Below, one piece after another: positions 5,819-7,632 of a stretch of DNA of 7,632 bases. The translations under genes were made by a program, and so were the position numbers. The stretch comes from JBAYFX01 sp041666965 (GTDB lineage Bacteria; Patescibacteriota; Microgenomatia; UBA12405), in the NCBI GenBank assembly GCA_041666965.1, contig JBAYFX010000041.1, positions 1-7,632 on the forward strand, in the 5' to 3' direction. Below the pieces are notes generated by a model. It saw only the letters and a program-made list of their open reading frames with translations, was not told the DNA's origin and searched no databases. Numbering within the stretch: the stretch's first letter is position 1; each line of letters begins with the position of its first letter.

Positions 5819-6008
5819 GCCTTTCTACAATGTTAGTTACAGGGGAGACATTAGGACAAAGAACTGAATCCGAGTTTGCCATAGCATCGTTAGTGGCCCA
5901 ACCTAAGATGAAGAAAAGCGGAATGGCAATGAGAGGCCACCAACTGGTGTTTCGATTAGTATCGGAGCTAGTGGTTATTATAGGTTGATCATTCTCTATA
6001 GTTGACAT
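5808..6008 (-). CDS. Small single-pass membrane protein, unknown function
   Basis: This 66-residue protein has a polar N-terminus of about 21 residues rich in Thr, Ser and Asn. One strong hydrophobic helix follows at about 22-38 (WWPLIAIPLFFILGW), then a polar tail with a single cysteine (C51). Few charges flank the helix, so orientation is uncertain. N-in/C-out is slightly favoured, which would put C51 outside the membrane. The gene starts 82 bp downstream of the flavodoxin stop on the same strand and could share its transcript. Its 3' end overlaps the larger membrane-protein gene by 11 bp. No Shine-Dalgarno precedes the ATG. I accept it because the layout of one clean helix flanked by soluble residues is unlikely in a random ORF and because it fills an otherwise empty 270-bp gap. 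I do not recognise the family. Confidence 0.62.
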   Translation of the reverse strand: MSTIENDQPIITTSSDTNRNTSWWPLIAIPLFFILGWATNDAMANSDSVLCPNVSPVTNIVERLTF

Positions 6009-6090
6009 AAATTGGAAAATTAAACTAATAAGGTAAATGATCTCAAAGTATCACAATACAAATTAAGGAAAAGGGTAATAAGAGGGCAAG

Positions 6091-6570
6091 TTAGCTTGCT
6101 TGTTCAATAATCTGTTGAGCCCAACTTTTGGCTTTTTCCAGCTGGTTTTTGGCCAGTGGGCCATTGGTACCAGTAACAATGAATCCAATGGGTGGGGTGA
6201 CAAGTTGGGCCCCTTTGTTTTGAAGAGAGGCGGCAATTTTAGGCGAAGCATAACCAATTAATTTCATGAGTAAGCGAAGAAAAGGTTTTTGAAGATTAAA
6301 ATCAAACCGGGTATCAAAAGTAGCCAACTTAACCCCTTTTAAAGAATTAGGGGGTAATTGGGACAAAAAGTGCTGAAGGGCCGGGGTGGCTTGGCCGCCA
6401 TGAGTTGGAGAACCAACAATAAGCAAGTCATAACCCAATATATCTGAGGGCTGTATTTGAGATATGGGATACATTTGGGTTGAATTTTTCTCAGAAAGCG
6501 TTTGAAACAGATAATTACCAATTTTTTGGGTGTTTCCGTGAATTGAATCAAATATGATTAATATGTTCAT
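6091..6570 (-). CDS. Flavodoxin-like FMN protein
   Basis: This 159-residue protein has the short-chain flavodoxin layout. A first beta strand, MNILIIFDS, runs into the FMN phosphate-binding loop SIHGNT (9-14). The first FMN-ring loop is GSPTHGG (53-59). The strand KLATFDTRF (81-89) ends in the FDTR segment common in this subgroup. The last strand is IGFIVTGTNGPL, followed by a C-terminal helix. It is cytosolic and would carry electrons, or in some relatives act on quinones or menaquinone-like partners or in haem metabolism. No redox partner gene is nearby, so the electron donor and acceptor are unknown. The region around 93-118 (a basic helix, KPFLRLLMKLIGYASPK) is more hydrophobic and basic than in free flavodoxins, hinting at membrane or partner contact. 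No Shine-Dalgarno precedes the start, and the gene faces a divergent promoter region. The stop is TAA. Confidence 0.92.
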   Translation of the reverse strand: MNILIIFDSIHGNTQKIGNYLFQTLSEKNSTQMYPISQIQPSDILGYDLLIVGSPTHGGQATPALQHFLSQLPPNSLKGVKLATFDTRFDFNLQKPFLRLLMKLIGYASPKIAASLQNKGAQLVTPPIGFIVTGTNGPLAKNQLEKAKSWAQQIIEQAS

Positions 6571-6582
6571 TGTAGATATTTA

Positions 6583-6588
6583 ATAATA
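6583..6588 (-). promoter_or_regulatory. Candidate -10 element (TATTAT) for the flavodoxin gene
   Basis: TATTAT on the minus strand ends 12 bases before the ATG at 6570, giving an expected 5' leader of only about 6 bases. The -35 position (about 6606-6611, GTTCCA) is weak. Confidence 0.3.
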
Positions 6589-6602
6589 CTACCGTTAATT
6601 AT

Positions 6603-6619
6603 GTTTGGAACTCACAAAC
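6603..6619. repeat. Inverted repeat GTTTG-N7-CAAAC in the divergent region
   Basis: Perfect 5-bp arms (6603-6607 and 6615-6619) flank a 7-base spacer, just upstream of the flavodoxin -10 candidate and overlapping its -35 position. It could be a small operator. Arms this short also occur by chance. Confidence 0.3.
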
Positions 6620-6655
6620 GATATTGATACGAATCATCTATAAACTAAACTCAAA

Positions 6656-6673
6656 TTACCAATAAAGTGGTAA
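6656..6673. repeat. Inverted repeat TTACCA-N6-TGGTAA in the divergent region
   Basis: Perfect 6-bp arms (6656-6661 and 6668-6673) flank a 6-base spacer, midway between the divergent flavodoxin and zinc-ribbon genes. The symmetry and size fit a dimeric regulator's operator. On the plus strand it is followed by an A-run and on the minus strand by a broken T-run, so it is a poor terminator. Confidence 0.4.
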
Positions 6674-6715
6674 GAAAAAATTGAAACATCTCAGGGTGAT
6701 AATCGAAATTCGTGG

Positions 6716-6721
6716 TACTAT
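6716..6721 (+). promoter_or_regulatory. Candidate -10 element (TACTAT) for the zinc-ribbon gene
   Basis: TACTAT ends 7 bases before the chosen ATG at 6729, so transcription would begin at the start codon itself. No Shine-Dalgarno stands before this ATG. The position supports 6729 over the upstream in-frame TTG at 6681, which would then lie outside the transcript. The -35 is not recognisable. Confidence 0.35.
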
Positions 6722-6728
6722 AGAGAAT

Positions 6729-7196
6729 ATGAATAAATACTTTGGCCAAGATAGGGGTGGTAATTTTAGGAATTCCGGTAGACGGGATTTTGGGGATCGT
6801 AATCGTGAGGACCGACAAATGTTTCAGGCGGTATGCTCCGAATGCGGACGAGATTGCCAAGTACCTTTCAGACCAACCGGAGAAAAACCTGTTTACTGTT
6901 CAAGTTGTTTTGAAAAGATGGGGAACAGTTCCAATAACTCCCGAAGTTACTCTGAGAGAGATAATAGCCGCAACCGAGATTTTGGACCAAGAAATTACGA
7001 ACAAAAGAGTTACGAGCCAAGAAATTTTGGCACTTCGCCTAATAAAGACCAATTAGCGGCTATTGGGGCTAAGTTAGACAAGATTATTGCTCTATTAACT
7101 CCAGTCCAACCTAAAATTAAGCTGGAAGCAGAGGAAGCTCCGGTTAAGGTAAAAAAAGCGAAGAAAGTCAAAAAAGAACCGACTCTATTGGGTTAA
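6729..7196 (+). CDS. CxxC-x17-CxxC zinc-ribbon protein with a disordered Arg/Gly/Asn-rich part
   Basis: From the ATG at 6729 the protein has 155 residues. The N-terminus (1-30) is rich in Gly, Arg, Asn and Asp, in the style of RGG tracts. Next comes a single zinc ribbon with C36-SE-C39 and C57-SS-C60. The spacing between the pairs is exactly 17 residues, with the core GRDCQVPFRPTGEKPVYC, matching the CxxC-x17-CxxC domain known in archaea and several bacterial lineages. Residues 64-106 are a Ser/Asn/Arg/Tyr-rich disordered linker. A short amphipathic helix (DQLAAIGAKLDKIIALL) follows, and a lysine-rich tail (KVKKAKKVKK) ends the protein. The Zn site plus Arg and Lys tracts point to nucleic-acid binding, probably RNA. 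That is inference, as the family's function is unknown. The frame extends upstream to a TTG at 6681, but those 16 residues are unlike the rest. An RRM protein gene follows 109 bp downstream. Confidence 0.88.
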   Translation: MNKYFGQDRGGNFRNSGRRDFGDRNREDRQMFQAVCSECGRDCQVPFRPTGEKPVYCSSCFEKMGNSSNNSRSYSERDNSRNRDFGPRNYEQKSYEPRNFGTSPNKDQLAAIGAKLDKIIALLTPVQPKIKLEAEEAPVKVKKAKKVKKEPTLLG

Positions 7197-7266
7197 GATA
7201 TACTCCCGGTTATTTATCAGGTACTTATTTTCTAAATTTAAGGTAAAATGAAGGTGTAGGGAATTT

Positions 7267-7294
7267 TTGGAAAAGAAGAAACTACAATTATAAA
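7267..7294 (+). promoter_or_regulatory. Candidate promoter of the RRM gene (TTGGAA-N16-TATAAA)
   Basis: TTGGAA (7267-7272), a 16-base spacer and TATAAA (7289-7294) form the best-matched promoter pair I found. Transcription would start near 7301, leaving a leader of about 5 bases before ATG at 7306 and no Shine-Dalgarno. The rest of the 109-bp gap holds no clear terminator for the upstream gene, so read-through is also possible. Confidence 0.4.
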
Positions 7295-7305
7295 TTTGTG
7301 TATAT

Positions 7306-7632
7306 ATGGCCAAAAAGTTGTATGTTGGTGGATTGTCTTATGACACTACCGATGAAAGTTTGTTAGCTGCCTTCGCTCAGGCTGGTACTGTGGTATCGGC
7401 AATAGTTATTAAAGATAAGTTCTCCGGGAAATCCAAAGGGTTTGGATTCGTGGAAATGGCTACAGAAGAAGAAGCTGCTGCAGCTATTGAAATGTGGAAT
7501 GAGAAAGAACTTGACGGTCGCGTTGTTAAATGCAACGAAGCCCGACCTATGGAAGATAGACCTCCCCGAAGTGATAACTACTCCCGCGGACCTAGATCCG
7601 GCGGATACGGTGGTGGCTCTGACAGATACTAA
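7306..7632 (+). CDS. RRM-domain RNA-binding protein with a short Arg/Gly-rich tail
   Basis: This complete 108-residue protein ends with TAA at the last base of the window. One RNA recognition motif covers residues 4-80. RNP2 is KLYVGGL (4-10), with Y6 as the stacking aromatic. RNP1 is KGFGFVEM (44-51), with F46 and F48 in the RNA-facing positions. The two helices (DESLLAAFAQAG and EEEAAAAIEMWNEKELDG) and the last strand VVKCNEARP are in place. Residues 81-108 form a disordered tail with Arg, Gly, Ser and Tyr (RGPRSGGYGGG), as in glycine-rich RNA-binding proteins of cyanobacteria and plants. It should bind single-stranded RNA in the cytoplasm. In cyanobacteria such proteins are cold-induced RNA chaperones or mRNA regulators, and transferring that role here is inference. 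It lies next to the zinc-ribbon gene on the same strand, and both have Gly/Arg-rich disordered segments. Confidence 0.96.
   Translation: MAKKLYVGGLSYDTTDESLLAAFAQAGTVVSAIVIKDKFSGKSKGFGFVEMATEEEAAAAIEMWNEKELDGRVVKCNEARPMEDRPPRSDNYSRGPRSGGYGGGSDRY

Noticed and set aside
6681..6728. TTG start at 6681 for the zinc-ribbon gene.
   Set aside because: The 16 extra residues are unlike the Gly/Arg/Asn-rich start that follows, there is no Shine-Dalgarno before the TTG, and a -10-like TACTAT lies within the extension.
6742..7056. Plus-strand ORF of 104 codons overlapping the zinc-ribbon gene in another frame.
   Set aside because: It looks protein-like at first (many Ile and Val), but the other frame holds the exact CxxC-x17-CxxC motif, and this one has no motif or start signal.
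7197..7305. A terminator or structured RNA between the zinc-ribbon and RRM genes.
   Set aside because: I looked for a stem followed by a T-run and found only weak partial pairing (around TACTCCCGG and CAGGTA).

Overview
This window looks like a piece of a compact, AT-leaning bacterial genome. The best guess is a Patescibacteria/CPR lineage, possibly Microgenomates-like. The reasons are a divergent TypA, short ORFs packed with overlapping ends, a CxxC-x17-CxxC zinc-ribbon protein next to a bacterial RRM protein, few Shine-Dalgarno sites, and small membrane proteins of unknown family. TAA, TAG and TGA all end genes here, so TGA is not reassigned. The taxonomic call is inference from gene content.

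Layout. Bases 2-1807 (+) hold the translational GTPase TypA/BipA, cut at its 5' end by the window edge. Its 3' end overlaps by 7 bp a convergent HAD-fold phosphatase gene (1801-2460, -). Upstream of the HAD gene, on the same strand, lies a three-gene DNA-damage cassette read right to left: an SRAP/HMCES/YedK abasic-site protein (4592-4029), an 86-residue protein (3985-3725), and a Y-family translesion polymerase (3738-2485) with a sliding-clamp motif. A 158-bp AT-rich divergent region separates the cassette from a 355-residue four-helix membrane protein (4751-5818, +). That gene overlaps by 11 bp a convergent 66-residue single-pass membrane protein (5808-6008, -). A flavodoxin (6091-6570, -) follows. 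A second divergent region of 158 bp leads to a zinc-ribbon protein with a disordered Arg/Gly/Asn-rich part (6729-7196, +) and a complete RRM RNA-binding protein (7306-7632, +), whose stop codon is the last three bases of the window.

How the genes may work together. SRAP shields abasic sites in single-stranded DNA, and the Y-family polymerase can copy past lesions. The 86-residue ORF between them is translationally tied to the polymerase and is the most interesting unknown. The zinc-ribbon and RRM proteins form a plausible RNA-handling pair. Most genes that begin a transcription unit lack a Shine-Dalgarno sequence and have a -10-like hexamer just upstream of ATG, which suggests leaderless or near-leaderless mRNAs. 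The polymerase, inside its operon, is the only gene with a strong Shine-Dalgarno. I saw no rRNA, tRNA, CRISPR array, insertion sequence or convincing intrinsic terminator, and no gene-free stretch longer than 300 bases.
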